Part shown: piece by piece, positions 19,101-24,295 of the stretch
Numbering within the stretch: the stretch's first letter is position 1
Layout of the letters: the number at the start of each line of letters is the position of its first letter
Origin: Burkholderia sp. SRS-46
GTDB lineage: Bacteria > Pseudomonadota > Gammaproteobacteria > Burkholderiales > Burkholderiaceae
DNA length: 64,000 nt
Assembly: GCF_004343775.1 (NCBI RefSeq)
Contig: NZ_PTXL01000009.1
Span: forward strand, 434,001-498,000
Reading direction: 5' to 3'
Notes under the pieces: generated by a model
Databases searched by the model: none
Told to the model about the DNA's origin: nothing
The model's input: only the letters and a program-made list of their open reading frames with translations
Position numbers and translations under genes: made by a program

Positions 19101-19229
19101 GTGGCCGCCGCGCTCGACGCGGGCGGGAGCGTCGGCAAGGCGTCGTCGAGTTCGCCCGTCTCGGTCGCGAACGCATGGCCGCGCAACGGCGAATACATCA
19201 GGGGAGAGCGTGACGGTTCTCCCAACTGA
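4137..19229 (+). CDS. Four-module non-ribosomal peptide synthetase with terminal thioesterase
   Basis: A 5030-residue NRPS. Domains by approximate residue: C1 10-430 (HHIVMDG), A1 450-940, T1 serine in GGHSL near 1007; dual epimerisation/condensation C2 1065-1515 (N-terminal HHxLxxxxGD plus HHLVGDH); A2 1535-2060, T2 near 2100; C3a 2155-2590 (HHIAMDA, Gly replaced by Ala); C3b 2618-3042 (HHLQNDG); A3 3058-3585, T3 near 3623; C4 3678-4105 (HHIVCDG); A4 4128-4655, T4 near 4688; thioesterase 4735-4990 with Ser 4820 in GWSLG. Specificity codes read by eye: A1 and A4 DAWLLGNVVK (Leu-like), A2 and A3 DVWHISLIDK (Ser-like). The predicted chain is D-Leu-Ser-Ser-Leu, perhaps acylated by C1. A TTG at 4152 with GAGG 6 bases upstream may be the true start instead of the ATG. 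No MbtH, exporter, acyl ligase or phosphopantetheinyl transferase gene is adjacent. Confidence 0.92.
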   Translation: MPRTILNTKDPQEILELTAAQMEMWFSQQLEPDNPLFDSRGYVDIRGSIHCPTFEAALHRFIQDARSLHFRFIESSTGPVQFGCDFDSFELKFIDASNEADPFSACWNAMQAESNSPYDLLSGKLFSQTLFKLSDEHHIWYQRYHHIVMDGASIPLATRRVAQIYTALMRQQPVPDSDFGSIDLMTNGDRAYRASSRYANDRRYWQDYVDTLPAPETIVGAAPRASGFFNRASAPLPLAFIEQLDTIEARIAKWPLVLTAIVAAYLYRMSNGRITAFDFPVAARTKETRTLPGMFANILPMRLPITPRTTLTELTRHVSTEVLAHMKHQQFRVKEIKQMRGAFAGPVFGPRINIVPYDNRWAFGDSHATLHALANGLVNDFSVTVTGNPRDPGCTLHVDANTELYDDASVQVHRKRLLHFIETALADPEQPIGRIDLLDADERHLLLHTWNATEAAYSEHQCIHERVEAQARQTPEAVALVAGHEQLSYAALNARANRLAHHLVTLGVGPDTPVAVCAERSITMVVSLLAVLKAGGAYLSIDPAYSSARLTHVLDDAKPRVVLVDPAGREALADAHLATHDTIDVTVESPPWAALSPDNLPPHPLGLTSRHLAYVIYTSGSTGTPKGVMVEHRQLANLVTWHIARFELHAGSRVPATASLAFDASVWEIWPALCAGAALLLPPAGLASDAAALLQWWRRQSMDCAFLVTPLALLAMQDELPKELTFLLIGGDRITALPTGLPPSLRIVNNYGPTETTVVATSGEIVPSSGEAVYPIGKPIANTRIYLLDESQALVPLGAVGELYIGGAGVARGYLNRPDLTAQRFLPDPFARAAGQPDARMYRTGDLARYLPDGNIVFLGRNDEQVKIRGFRVEPGEIEAQLATHDAIRDAVVIARHDAAGNARLLAYVTLHDVAPRTELVRHLREHLAARLPEYMVPAAFVVLDTLPLTPNGKLDRRALPEPDDDAFVQAQYEAPQGDIEQTVAALWAELLGVERVGRHDNFFALGGHSLIAVQLIERLRQIGLTLAIRDLFEQPALAALSATLGQSREVVVPENRIGPDTQVITPDLLPLADLSQGDIDRIVTQVPGGIANIQDIYALSPLQDGILFHHVLSTHGDPYLLSAHLAFSDRAALDRYLHAIDRLVERHDIFRTAVLWEGLGSPVQVVTRRAHVDVTKLALDDASEPVAKRLLDRIHPGRYRMDLTQAPLLRFVIAEATGGRWHALMLLHHLVGDHSTLAILNEEVQATIAGQAHRLPKPQPYRNLVAHARLGLPASAHEAFFSKMLKDVDTPTLPFGLTLAHDDLAPLYEARRTVSAALDARLRTLSRNTGVSLATLCHLAWALVLARTSDQKHVVFGTVLFGRMAAGAGADRTMGLYINTLPLRIDIDATDVRTAVRDTQIRLAGLLAHEHASLALAQRCSGIGANAPLFSALLNYRHTMRIDGHSQWPSDVELLSAHERTNYPVTLSVEDYGDALELAAQVVAPGLPERICAYMQCALEQLANALDAGASPLEHLQVVPEDERDLLIHALNATDAPYDRHQYLHGLFEAQVRRTPEATALISGDERLSYAELNARANRLARYLIDLDVAPDTPVAVCLDRGTPMVVSLLGILKAGGAYVPLDPAYPGPRLAHILSDAAPAVVLVDPVGRTALADALGDAHLTKHALVDVSVASPPWDALSSDNLAPHTLGLTPRHLAYVIYTSGSTGTPKGVQNEHDALVNRLTWMQSAYRLDARDVVLQKTPFSFDVSVWEFFWPLANGATLVMAAPGAHRDADTLTDVIAQYGVTTLHFVPSMLSGFLEAPGLARCTTLSRIICSGEALPVATAQRCLERLPHAQLHNLYGPTEAAIDVTAFTCPADFDAQAVPIGKPIANTRIYLLDDDQAPVPFGAVGELYIGGAGVARGYLNRADLTAQRFLPDPFARAAGQPDARMYRTGDLARYLPDGNIVFLGRNDEQVKIRGFRIEPGEIEAQLATHDAIREAIVIARHDAAGNARLLAYVTLHDAASRTELVRHLREHLAARLPEYMVPAAFIVLDTLPLTPNGKLDRRALPEPDDDAFVQAQYEAPQGDIEQTVATLWAELLGVERVGRHDNFFALGGHSLIAIRMVSRLANETGKVLPLRKVFEVPTIAELALALADATSHESGHDLVRIDRNAPMPLSFAEERVLAIEAGAARGAMFNASRLFILSGHVREDVLDRALRAVVERHEILRTHYVSDDATGAFAPVVDRAERFQLVRRDVAEEDAMSLAQSEAARLLDCFQGPVFGATLFVESPQRAILMISIHHIAMDAASWNTVWRDFRHAYAALAADEPPALAPLTLQYRDYAAWSKRHVDVERLAQLRQVWRERLAGAPACLDLPSDRPRPARLSDSAGRTERTLAPELVQQIRQTAAAYNVTPFLVLETALAITCAQLARSRDIVIGTVTDGRTHAATEAMVGLFVNTLPLRHRLDRSASVASHLLAASRELLSALEASELPFADVVAAVNPPRTSSYDPIFQVFCQFQQGPGKGRETIAGLTIDAIPRTRVGRGADLAFVFLDTGEYVSADVSYSADLFDPASIDAIIALFLTFVTESVRRPEVSVTELWDAGVAHARAAASGPDVARLIDAPASPSGTWYVLSPAQQAVWLQEQAARRGTSFCSIAAMRCAPEVDRDRLVTASRAIITQNQSFWLQFSGTGLQREASTPTTRFEHFVEHATMTDEAMRQAVVDWHEKLNETLDDKTGAVAVFESPGSVLVALRSHHLQNDGWAAVRLFERVAKNYAALENDPAHTFDMDRVFLDTLSLDERYLCSSTHERDAAFWQAACAKMDGRALVTLVADHAHPVDARGVVRSLRRTFSQALQERLSRIAQKLSLSPSECLTALTSLYLMRIAGERRAVVGVSYLNRTREALDIPGQFAKVIPLPVSIEQTDAPVSAALSGICDAFRDVMRHGRFPLGDMVRHYGLDPRHIEVSVNTLFLRHPVEMAGQPTHVQWLSGPENGLSFLFTQFGRSAPIDVELRYNGNVFEPAAVSRHVARLLAFIEHACEDDGASAWAIDLVSSDERALLIDTLNATDAPYDRHQYLHGLFEAQVQRTPEATALISGDERLSYAELNARANRLARYLIDLDVAPDTLVAACLDRGTPMVVALLGILKAGGAYVPLDPAYPGARLAHILSDAAPAVVLVDPVGRKALADALGDAHLTKHALVDVSVASPPWDALSSDNLAPHTLGLTPRHLAYVIYTSGSTGMPKGVQNEHDALINRLTWMQSAYRLDARDVVLQKTPFSFDVSVWEFFWPLANGATLVMAAPGAHRDADTLTDVIAQYGVTTLHFVPSMLSGFLEAPGLARCTTLSRIICSGEALPVATAQRCLERLPHAQLHNLYGPTEAAIDVTAFTCPADFDAQAVPIGKPIANTRIYLLDDDQAPVPFGAVGELYIGGAGVARGYLNRADLTAQRFLPDPFARAAGQPDARMYRTGDLARYLPDGNIVFLGRNDEQVKIRGFRIEPGEIEAQLATHDAIREAIVIARHDAAGNARLLAYVTLHDAASRTELVRHLREHLAARLPEYMVPAAFVVLDALPLTPNGKLDRRALPEPDDDAFAQAQYEAPQGDIEQTVATLWAELLGVERVGRHDNFFALGGHSLLAVRMLNRLRALHEVELSLSSLFDHPTVCAVAQAIGARNRTVAPPIARIDRDAPLPLSFAQQRMMFLSGFEGASTIYHVPLVLRLDGRLDAAALHRALDALWARHDALRTVFPDTAGAREDAHAALLPAGDGMPWHEDDLSSKPDASENGLRLCEEEATRPFDLARGPLVRARLVRLTAHEHAFMLTLHHIVCDGWSLTVLVKELCALYRAATEGHPDPLAALAVQYPDYVAWQRQWLGTERLERESGYWRKTLAGIPTLLTLPTDRPRPTHQQFDAARLPLELDPALTQDLRRLAARRGVTVFAAVTAAWAAVLGRLAGQEDVVIGTPVANRSGPELESIVGLFVNTLALRIDLSGIPSVAQLLDRVQATVIGAQDHQDLPFEQVVEIVKPPRRLGHTSIFQVMISWQNTDMRTIALPDLDITPVAGAFDRAKFDLELDLADDGRAVAGALRYATALFDEASIARHCAYLIAVLRAMTRDDQQSVGRIDLFGADEQHLLLHTWNATAAAYPEHQCIHERVEAQARQTPEAVALVAGHEQLSYAALNARANRLAHHLVTLGVGPDTPVAVCAERSITMVVSLLAVLKAGGAYLSIDPAYSSARLTHVLDDAKPRVVLVDPAGREALADAHLATHDTIDVTVESPPWAALSPDNLPPHPLGLTSRHLAYVIYTSGSTGTPKGVMVEHRQLANLVTWHIARFELHAGSRVPATASLAFDASVWEIWPALCAGAALLLPPAGLASDAAALLQWWRRQSMDCAFLVTPLALLAMQDELPKELTFLLIGGDRITALPTGLPPSLRIVNNYGPTETTVVATSGEIVPSSGEAVYPIGKPIANTRIYLLDESQALVPLGAVGELYIGGAGVARGYLNRPDLTAQRFLPDPFARAAGQPDARMYRTGDLARYLPDGNIVFLGRNDEQVKIRGFRVEPGEIEAQLATHDAIRDAVVIARHDAAGNARLLAYVTLHDVAPRTELVRHLREHLAARLPEYMVPAAFVVLDTLPLTPNGKLDRRALPEPDDDAFVQAQYEAPQGDIEQTVAALWAELLGVERVGRHDNFFALGGHSLIAARLLAQIRETFGHEVSIRTLFEAPTVAQLAPRIHATGPSDALAVLLPLQPLGSNPPLFCVHPAGGFSWPYASLTHHLRDRPLYGLQARALTEAGKYVQSIEEMAQDYIRQIRSVQRNGPYHLLGWSLGCHIAHAIATQLQFAGEKVALLAMLDGYPERRSDAYPALTETEVIDVLMRAFADSPHPTDARSLTIDTLKTRLARNNPMFQTLNERTFESIVRQFQVAPTLASMFAPGVFHGDVLFFKAALSRSEAYQQRDVRAWQPYVRGQIDVHDVECLHETMMTSQALAEIGPIVAAALDAGGSVGKASSSSPVSVANAWPRNGEYIRGERDGSPN
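5433..7174 (+). repeat. Module 1 A-T unit, copy 1 of Leu-type repeat
   Basis: This stretch aligns to 16476-18217 at a constant offset of 11043 bases with only a few differences, mostly in the first 200 bases. It covers the adenylation and carrier domains and stops abruptly inside the carrier domain just after GGHSLIA. The flanking condensation domains are unrelated at DNA level. Confidence 0.9.
8728..10439 (+). repeat. Module 2 A-T unit, copy 1 of Ser-type repeat
   Basis: This stretch aligns to 13297-15008 at a constant offset of 4569 bases and is nearly identical, including silent positions. It spans the Ser-type adenylation domain and the start of the carrier domain. The 3' third is also close to the Leu-type repeats. 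Confidence 0.9.
13297..15008 (+). repeat. Module 3 A-T unit, copy 2 of Ser-type repeat
   Basis: Partner of 8728-10439. A few substitutions (for example TLVAAC here against TPVAVC in copy 1) show that they are two genuine copies rather than an assembly echo. Confidence 0.9.
16476..18217 (+). repeat. Module 4 A-T unit, copy 2 of Leu-type repeat
   Basis: Partner of 5433-7174. Over the central 1.5 kb I found only one difference by eye (GTGTCGGC against GCGTCGGC near the end). This implies recent duplication or gene conversion. Confidence 0.9.
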
Positions 19230-19532
19230 TGGCGATTCCCGCTTCACGGAACACCGCGCGGCGTTCACGTGGCGGGTGGATGCCGCGACATGCGGGACGC
19301 CGTGCATTCGCATGGGCGGCATCGCCTGCCGGACGGACAGCGGCGGCCGATGCCGCCGGGCATGCGCCGGTACCGTGCGGACGGGTACGTCGACGACCGA
19401 ACGAATACGACCAACCTGCGTCGCCGCTCGACTTCGCGAACGTCCGGTTTCTTCTATATGTTGCACACCGCGACGCTTTCGACGGCGAACCTACTCCCCG
19501 CCCGCAAGGACGGGTTTCCCGGAGCAAATCAG
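19230..19532. other. Spacer after the NRPS gene, no gene seen
   Basis: About 300 bases without a credible frame. A weak 4-bp hairpin followed by TTT lies near 19500-19520 and is too poor to call a terminator. The response-regulator remnant starts immediately after. Confidence 0.4.
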
Positions 19533-20010
19533 ATGAATGAAGGCACGCCCGAAAGCCGTGTCCTGTTGATCGAAGACGACGAGAGGCTTGCGCAACTGAT
19601 CCGCGACTATCTCGACCGCCACGCGTTCGCGGTGACGATCGTGTCGCGCGGCGACCTCGCCGTCGCGGCGGTGCGTCAGCACCGGCCCGCGCTCGTGGTG
19701 CTCGACCTGATGCTGCCGAATCTCGATGGCGTGGAGGTATGCCGGCGGATTCGCGCGTTCTCGGACGTGCCCGTGCTCATCATGACCGCGCGCACCGACG
19801 TCTACGATCAGGTCGCCGTTCTCGAAGCGGGCGCCGACGACTACGTCACGAAGCCGATCGAGCCGCGCGTGCTCGTCGCACGCGCCCGTGCGCTGCTGCG
19901 CCGCGCGTATCCCGCCCGCCCGGACGAAGCAGCCACGACCCGGTAAGCGCCATTCGGCGACCTGGATGTCGCCCCGCCGAGCCGCACGGTCACGTGGCGA
20001 CGATGGCGAT
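19533..20010 (+). pseudogene. Truncated OmpR-family response regulator
   Basis: The open part (19533-19946, 137 residues) is a complete receiver domain: the acidic pocket IEDDE at residues 12-16, phospho-acceptor Asp in LVVLDLMLP, the TAR switch threonine and the GADDYVTKP lysine. It most resembles the RstA type. An in-frame TAA at 19944-19946 stops it. In the same frame the next codons read FGDLDVAPPSRTVTWRR, which is the start of an OmpR-type DNA-binding domain that then dissolves into noise. The winged helix and any partner kinase are missing. A receiver-only product could still be made. GGAGCAAATCAG precedes the ATG. The remnant ends against the converging yfi operon. Confidence 0.75.
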
Positions 20011-20095
20011 CAGGCTCCGCGCTTTTCCGCCGGCGCAGGCAGCGGCGGCCTGGCGCGCTTGTCAGCGTCGATGCTGCGGAAGTCGCCTGTCGGGC

Positions 20096-20608
20096 TCACC
20101 TCGGCGAAACCACGATCGCCGCCCGTCGATTCTGTGCCCGCCCGGCCGGCGTCCGGTTATCCCCTACCGGATCGCGCTTCCCTCTCCCGACGATCGCGAT
20201 GCGCGTCGCATCCAGCCCGACGTCGACGAGTTCGATCGCCACGACCTCCGCCCGCCGCCTGGACAACTCCGCGTCATACGCCTCCGCCCCTTCCTCATCC
20301 GAGTACCCGTAAACCCGCACCCCGTTGATCCCCGCCGAGTTGAGCGTGCGACCGATCCGCTCGACGATCCGGCGCACGTCGGGCTTGAGGTTGTAGCGAT
20401 CGAAATCGAACAGGATCGGTCCGGTCGAGCCGAACTCGAAACCCTGCTCGGTCTCGTGGAACCCGGCCGACTTGAGCGCGGTGACCTGCGTCTGCGTCAG
20501 CCCGCGATGAAGCGGCGGCGTCTTGCAGCCGCCGAGCAGCATGCACACCAGCAGCGCGCCGCCGATGCCCATCCGCCCAATGCTCACAGGAAACGGGTTT
20601 TCCATCAT
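20096..20608 (-). CDS. yfiB: YfiB-like OmpA-family outer-membrane lipoprotein
   Basis: A 170-residue lipoprotein. A signal segment ends in the lipobox LLGGC (Cys 28), followed by an OmpA C-terminal peptidoglycan-binding domain (about residues 60-165) with the PILFDFDRYNLKPD and NRRAAIV signatures. In the YfiBNR system the outer-membrane protein YfiB sequesters the periplasmic inhibitor YfiR under envelope stress and so releases the cyclase YfiN. Here it lies last in the yfiR-yfiN-yfiB operon, 46 bases after yfiN, with AGGGG 6 bases before the ATG. Its position and domain make the YfiB assignment good, although OmpA-type lipoproteins are common. Confidence 0.8.
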   Translation of the reverse strand: MMENPFPVSIGRMGIGGALLVCMLLGGCKTPPLHRGLTQTQVTALKSAGFHETEQGFEFGSTGPILFDFDRYNLKPDVRRIVERIGRTLNSAGINGVRVYGYSDEEGAEAYDAELSRRRAEVVAIELVDVGLDATRIAIVGRGKRDPVGDNRTPAGRAQNRRAAIVVSPR

Positions 20609-20654
20609 CGCATCCCCTTAGAACGCGCCCGCCCACTGCGCGAGGCGATAAAAA

Positions 20655-21923
20655 TCAAGCCGGCCCGGCAACCCCTTCAGCCAACTGCCACGAGCCCGGC
20701 CGCATGCGCTTGGCCCGGTACATCGCGGCATCCGCCGCGCGCAGCAAGCCGCTCGCGTCCGGCGCGTGATCGGGATACAGCGCAATGCCGACACTCATCG
20801 TCGCGGGCACCGTGCGGCCGTCGGCCAGCGTGATCGACGGCACCATCGCCGACAGGATCTCGTCGGCGATCCGGCCGACGCTGTCCGCTTCGCGTACGGG
20901 CGCCAGCATCACGGCGAATTCGTCCCCGCCCAGGCGAGCGACCAGATCGGCCTCGCGCAGCTGCATGCGCAGCCGCTTCGCGATGCCGATCAGCACCACG
21001 TCGCCGGCTTCGTGGCCGAGGCAGTCGTTGATCTCCTTGAAGCGGTCGCAGTCGAGATACAGGATGGCGACCCGCTGGCCCGCCACTCCGGCTTCGCGCA
21101 GCGCGAGCGCGAGGCGCGACTCGAACTGCTCGCGGTTGGGCAGGCCCGTGAGCGCATCGTGCGTCGCCTTGTGTTCGAGCGACGCGTTTTCGTCGCGCAG
21201 CGTGTTCTGCCAGTCTTCCAGCTCGTCGAGCAACGCATTGAAGTCGTCGCCGAGCTCGTTCAGTTCCGCGATCGCCGCCGGCTCGACCCGCTGCTCGAAC
21301 GCGCGCTCGCGCCGCACGGCGTGAGCGACGCCGGCCAGCGCGCGCAACGGCGAAACGATGCTGCGCAGCAGGCGCTTCGAGCTGGCATACGCGCCGAACA
21401 CGCTGACGACGAGGCAGCCGAGAATGCCGCCGACGCCGCCGAGCAGGAAGCCGAAGAACTGGTGCCCCCGGCCACGCACGACGACGTGGCCGACAACGAT
21501 GCCGTCGTGCACCACCGGGATCGCCACGGGCCCGGGCAGCGCAAGGTCGGCGACGCCTCGCTCGAGCCGGGCGATCCTGCTGCGGACGGGCAACTGCCAC
21601 GCCGCGAACGGCTGGCCTTTGGCATCCGTGACCACCACCTGTGCCACGTCCTCGTCGCTGGCGATCAGCGCGATCGCCTCGGCCGCCGCGACGCGGTCGC
21701 CGAACACGAGCGCCGCCTCGACCGTATAGCCGAGCGAGCGGGCCAGCAGGTTCAGGTTGTTGCCGGCATAGGCACGCAATGCGATCACGGCGACCACGAT
21801 CAACGACACGGCGGCCATCGCGACCGCGACGAACGCCAGGCGCAGATGCGCGCGGCGCAACACGCTTTGCAGCGTCGGGCGCGACACGCGCGCAAGGGAA
21901 GCGGGGGGCGCGGGCCGTGTCAT
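20655..21923 (-). CDS. yfiN: YfiN-like membrane diguanylate cyclase
   Basis: A 422-residue inner-membrane enzyme that makes cyclic di-GMP from two GTP. Transmembrane helix 1 spans about 27-52, followed by a periplasmic CHASE8-like sensor (about 53-153). Helix 2 spans about 156-180, then comes a HAMP region (about 181-235) and the GGDEF domain (about 250-415). The active motif GGDEF is intact at 332-336, and a product-inhibition RxxD site (READ) sits five residues before it. The ATG overlaps the yfiR stop codon (ATGA), so the two are translationally coupled. The start is fixed by that overlap, although the frame is open much further upstream. It should raise c-di-GMP, adhesion and biofilm when YfiR is removed. 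Confidence 0.88.
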   Translation of the reverse strand: MTRPAPPASLARVSRPTLQSVLRRAHLRLAFVAVAMAAVSLIVVAVIALRAYAGNNLNLLARSLGYTVEAALVFGDRVAAAEAIALIASDEDVAQVVVTDAKGQPFAAWQLPVRSRIARLERGVADLALPGPVAIPVVHDGIVVGHVVVRGRGHQFFGFLLGGVGGILGCLVVSVFGAYASSKRLLRSIVSPLRALAGVAHAVRRERAFEQRVEPAAIAELNELGDDFNALLDELEDWQNTLRDENASLEHKATHDALTGLPNREQFESRLALALREAGVAGQRVAILYLDCDRFKEINDCLGHEAGDVVLIGIAKRLRMQLREADLVARLGGDEFAVMLAPVREADSVGRIADEILSAMVPSITLADGRTVPATMSVGIALYPDHAPDASGLLRAADAAMYRAKRMRPGSWQLAEGVAGPA

Positions 21924-22618
21924 GGCGTCACCGGCCGTCGCGCGAGATTGAGCACGTTCGGGTGAACGCGCACGCCGCTGCGCGCCACGGCGTCGAGATT
22001 GATGTCGAACGTGACGCGCTCTCCGTCGACGTTGAGACAGAACATGCTGCCCGCGGTGCAGGTCGGATCGTGTTCCGCAATCGTCAGGACCGGATGGCCG
22101 GCCACCGCGGCGGCCACCCGCGTTCGCTCGTCGCCGCTCAGGGTGCCGAAATAGACGACGTCGCAGGCCATGCCGAGGGCGGGATCGTCGAAGCGGACGC
22201 GCTGCACGTCGAGCTGCGTCGAGCCGGCCTGCAACGTGTCGATCAGGCCGCGCGCGTAGTCGGGCCGGCCCGTCACGCACAGATGCAGGCCGACGGGCGT
22301 GGTCGGCCAGCGCGTGAAGCTGATGATGCCCAGCACGACCTGGCGTACGGCGGCGTCGAGTGGCGGAATGGCGGAATCGGCACGGCTCGCGGTGGCGACG
22401 ATGCGCACGGTGTCGGCCTGATCGTCCGGATTGGCGGGCGCCCCGGCGATTATGGCGGGCGCCGCGCCGAGTGCGCAGGCGACCGCGCGCAACGCATGGC
22501 GCAGCGAAGCGCCCCGGCCGCGCCGGCCGGACGTCGTCCGCGCGGCGCTCGCCGCCGCGCCTGTTGGCGTCGTTGCAGTCGCAAGACTGGCGGCCGACGC
22601 GCACACTGTCGCATCCAT
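21920..22618 (-). CDS. yfiR: YfiR-family periplasmic inhibitor (DUF4154)
   Basis: About 232 residues. The conserved part (from DTVRIVATASRADSAIPPLD to the end) is a YfiR/DUF4154 domain: the RWP motif in ISFTRWPT, the LHLCVTG strand, a Cys pair (AC and TC-FC region) that can form the redox-sensitive disulfides, and the VTFDINLDAVARSGVRVHPNVLNLA ending. YfiR binds and silences YfiN in the periplasm. The N-terminus is Ala- and Arg-rich and the export signal is probably the ALRAVACALGAAPAIIAGAPA segment. I used the ATG at 22618, but a start up to 22699 is possible and no ideal ribosome binding site was found. First gene of the operon. Confidence 0.8.
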   Translation of the reverse strand: MDATVCASAASLATATTPTGAAASAARTTSGRRGRGASLRHALRAVACALGAAPAIIAGAPANPDDQADTVRIVATASRADSAIPPLDAAVRQVVLGIISFTRWPTTPVGLHLCVTGRPDYARGLIDTLQAGSTQLDVQRVRFDDPALGMACDVVYFGTLSGDERTRVAAAVAGHPVLTIAEHDPTCTAGSMFCLNVDGERVTFDINLDAVARSGVRVHPNVLNLARRPVTP

Positions 22619-22708
22619 GATGGAAACATCCGCTGGCGTCGCTCCCGGCGCTACCTCCTGCCTCCAGCCCTGCGCGTGTCGGCACCGTTTCACGCGCACG
22701 ATTGCTTC

Positions 22709-22735
22709 ATATTAGGTACAAAGTCGCGCGGTCAA
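22709..22735 (-). promoter_or_regulatory. Possible promoter of the yfiRNB operon
   Basis: On the minus strand TTGACC (22730-22735) and TAATAT (22709-22714) are separated by 15 bases, which is short of optimal. They lie about 90 bases upstream of the proposed yfiR start. Confidence 0.3.
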
Positions 22736-23044
22736 CCAGTGGGAAACACCCCTGCCAAAAACGTCGGAACGCACGCTGAACGGGTGCTGTGCGCGCTTTA
22801 TACAGGCGAATGCCGAACCCGACGTCGATCCGGCGCCGGCGTTGGCGGATTGTTCAGCGGATTGGATGCCCGTGACCCGGCCGGCAAGCGCCATGCATGG
22901 CCCACGCGTTTCCCGTCGAGCAGCGGCGCATCCGCTTGGTACCCCGCGCCGCCACGGGTATGCTTGCAGCTCAAACGCTCTCCAACCTGGGCGCGCACGC
23001 CGCACTGCGGGCGAGCGCACCGCCAACCGCCCTCACCACCCTAA
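22736..23044. other. Divergent spacer between yfiR and the DadA-like gene, no gene seen
   Basis: About 300 GC-rich bases. No open frame here looks coding, and I found no confident promoter for the plus-strand gene. Confidence 0.35.
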
Positions 23045-24286
23045 ATGGATTTCGACGTCATCGTTCTCGGCGCAGGCATCGTCGGCGTCTCCACCGCCCT
23101 GCACCTGCAGGACCGCGGCCGCAGGGTCGCCCTTCTCGACCACGGCGCGCCCGGCGAAGGCACGAGCTTCGGCAACGCGGGGCTGATCGAGCGCTCGTCC
23201 GTCGAGCCCTACCCGTTCCCGCGCGGCCCGCTCACGCTGCTGCGCTACGCATTGAACCGCTCGACCGACCTCTACTGGCACAGCGCGTCGCTGCCCGCGT
23301 TCGCGCCGTGGCTCGCGCGCTTCTGGTGGGAATCCGCACCGCAGCGCCACGCGGCGGCCGCACGCGACATGCTGCCGCTGATCGAGCGCTGCATCGTCGA
23401 GCACGACGCGCTGATCGCGCGCGCGGGCGCCGCCGCGCTGGTGCGCGCGAACGGCTGGCTGGAAGCATTCCGCACGCCGCGCACGTTCGAGCGCGGCATC
23501 GCCGAGGCCCAGCTCACCGCGCGCCGCCACGGGCTCGGCGTGACGCCGCTCGACGCGGCGGCGCTGCTCGCGCGGGAGTCGAGCCTCGCACCGGGCTTCT
23601 GCGGCGCGCTGCACTGGCTCGACCCGAAGAGCGTCGTCGATCCGGCCGGCCTCGTGAAAGCGTATGCGCGGCTGTTCGAGCAAGGCGGCGGCACGCTGCT
23701 GCATGGCGACGCCGCCAGCCTCGACGCGCTGTCGCCCGGCTGGCAGGTCGCGACCCGCGACGGCACGGCGGCGGCGCCGGCGGTCGTCGTCGCGCTCGGG
23801 CCGTGGTCGGACACCGTGTTCGAGAAATTCGGCTATCGCATCCCGCTGCGCGGGAAGCGCGGCTATCACATGCACTACGCGCCATCCGCGCACGGCATGC
23901 CGTCCGCGCCGATCGTCGACCGCGAATACGGCTACGTGATCGCGCCGATGCAGCGTGGCCTGCGCCTGACCACCGGCGTCGAGATCGCGCGGCGCCGCGT
24001 GCCGCCCACCGGCGTGCAGCTCGATCGCGTGGAGCGGCTCGCACGGCCGATGTTCGGCTTCGGCGAGCGGCTCGACCCGCAGCCGTGGCTCGGCTTCCGG
24101 CCGTGCACGCCGGACATGCGCCCGGTGATCGGCCCCGCGCCCGCGCATCGCGGGCTGTGGTTCGCGTTCGGCCACAACCACCACGGGCTCACGCTCGGGC
24201 CCGTCACGGGCCGCCTGCTCGCGGAAATGATGACGGGCGAGGCGCCGTTCACCGACCCGTCGCCGTATCGCGCCGATCGCTTCTGA
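23045..24286 (+). CDS. FAD-dependent D-amino-acid dehydrogenase (DadA/DAO family)
   Basis: A 413-residue flavoprotein of the DAO superfamily, predicted to oxidise the D-form of an amino acid (or a secondary amine) to the oxo-acid and ammonia, passing electrons to the respiratory chain. The Rossmann fingerprint VIVLGAGIVGVSTALHL (residues 5-21) binds the FAD ADP moiety, followed by the ATP-like GTSFGNAGLIE turn. The C-terminal FGHNHHGLTLGPVTGRLLAEMM closes the FAD site as in DadA. Length is typical. It stands alone and converges tail to tail with the GntR gene only 9 bases away, and an inverted repeat (24288-24294 with 24308-24314) lies between them. The true substrate is open, since this family includes glycine, sarcosine and hydroxyproline oxidases. 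Confidence 0.8.
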   Translation: MDFDVIVLGAGIVGVSTALHLQDRGRRVALLDHGAPGEGTSFGNAGLIERSSVEPYPFPRGPLTLLRYALNRSTDLYWHSASLPAFAPWLARFWWESAPQRHAAAARDMLPLIERCIVEHDALIARAGAAALVRANGWLEAFRTPRTFERGIAEAQLTARRHGLGVTPLDAAALLARESSLAPGFCGALHWLDPKSVVDPAGLVKAYARLFEQGGGTLLHGDAASLDALSPGWQVATRDGTAAAPAVVVALGPWSDTVFEKFGYRIPLRGKRGYHMHYAPSAHGMPSAPIVDREYGYVIAPMQRGLRLTTGVEIARRRVPPTGVQLDRVERLARPMFGFGERLDPQPWLGFRPCTPDMRPVIGPAPAHRGLWFAFGHNHHGLTLGPVTGRLLAEMMTGEAPFTDPSPYRADRF

Positions 24287-24295
24287 ACGGTCGGA

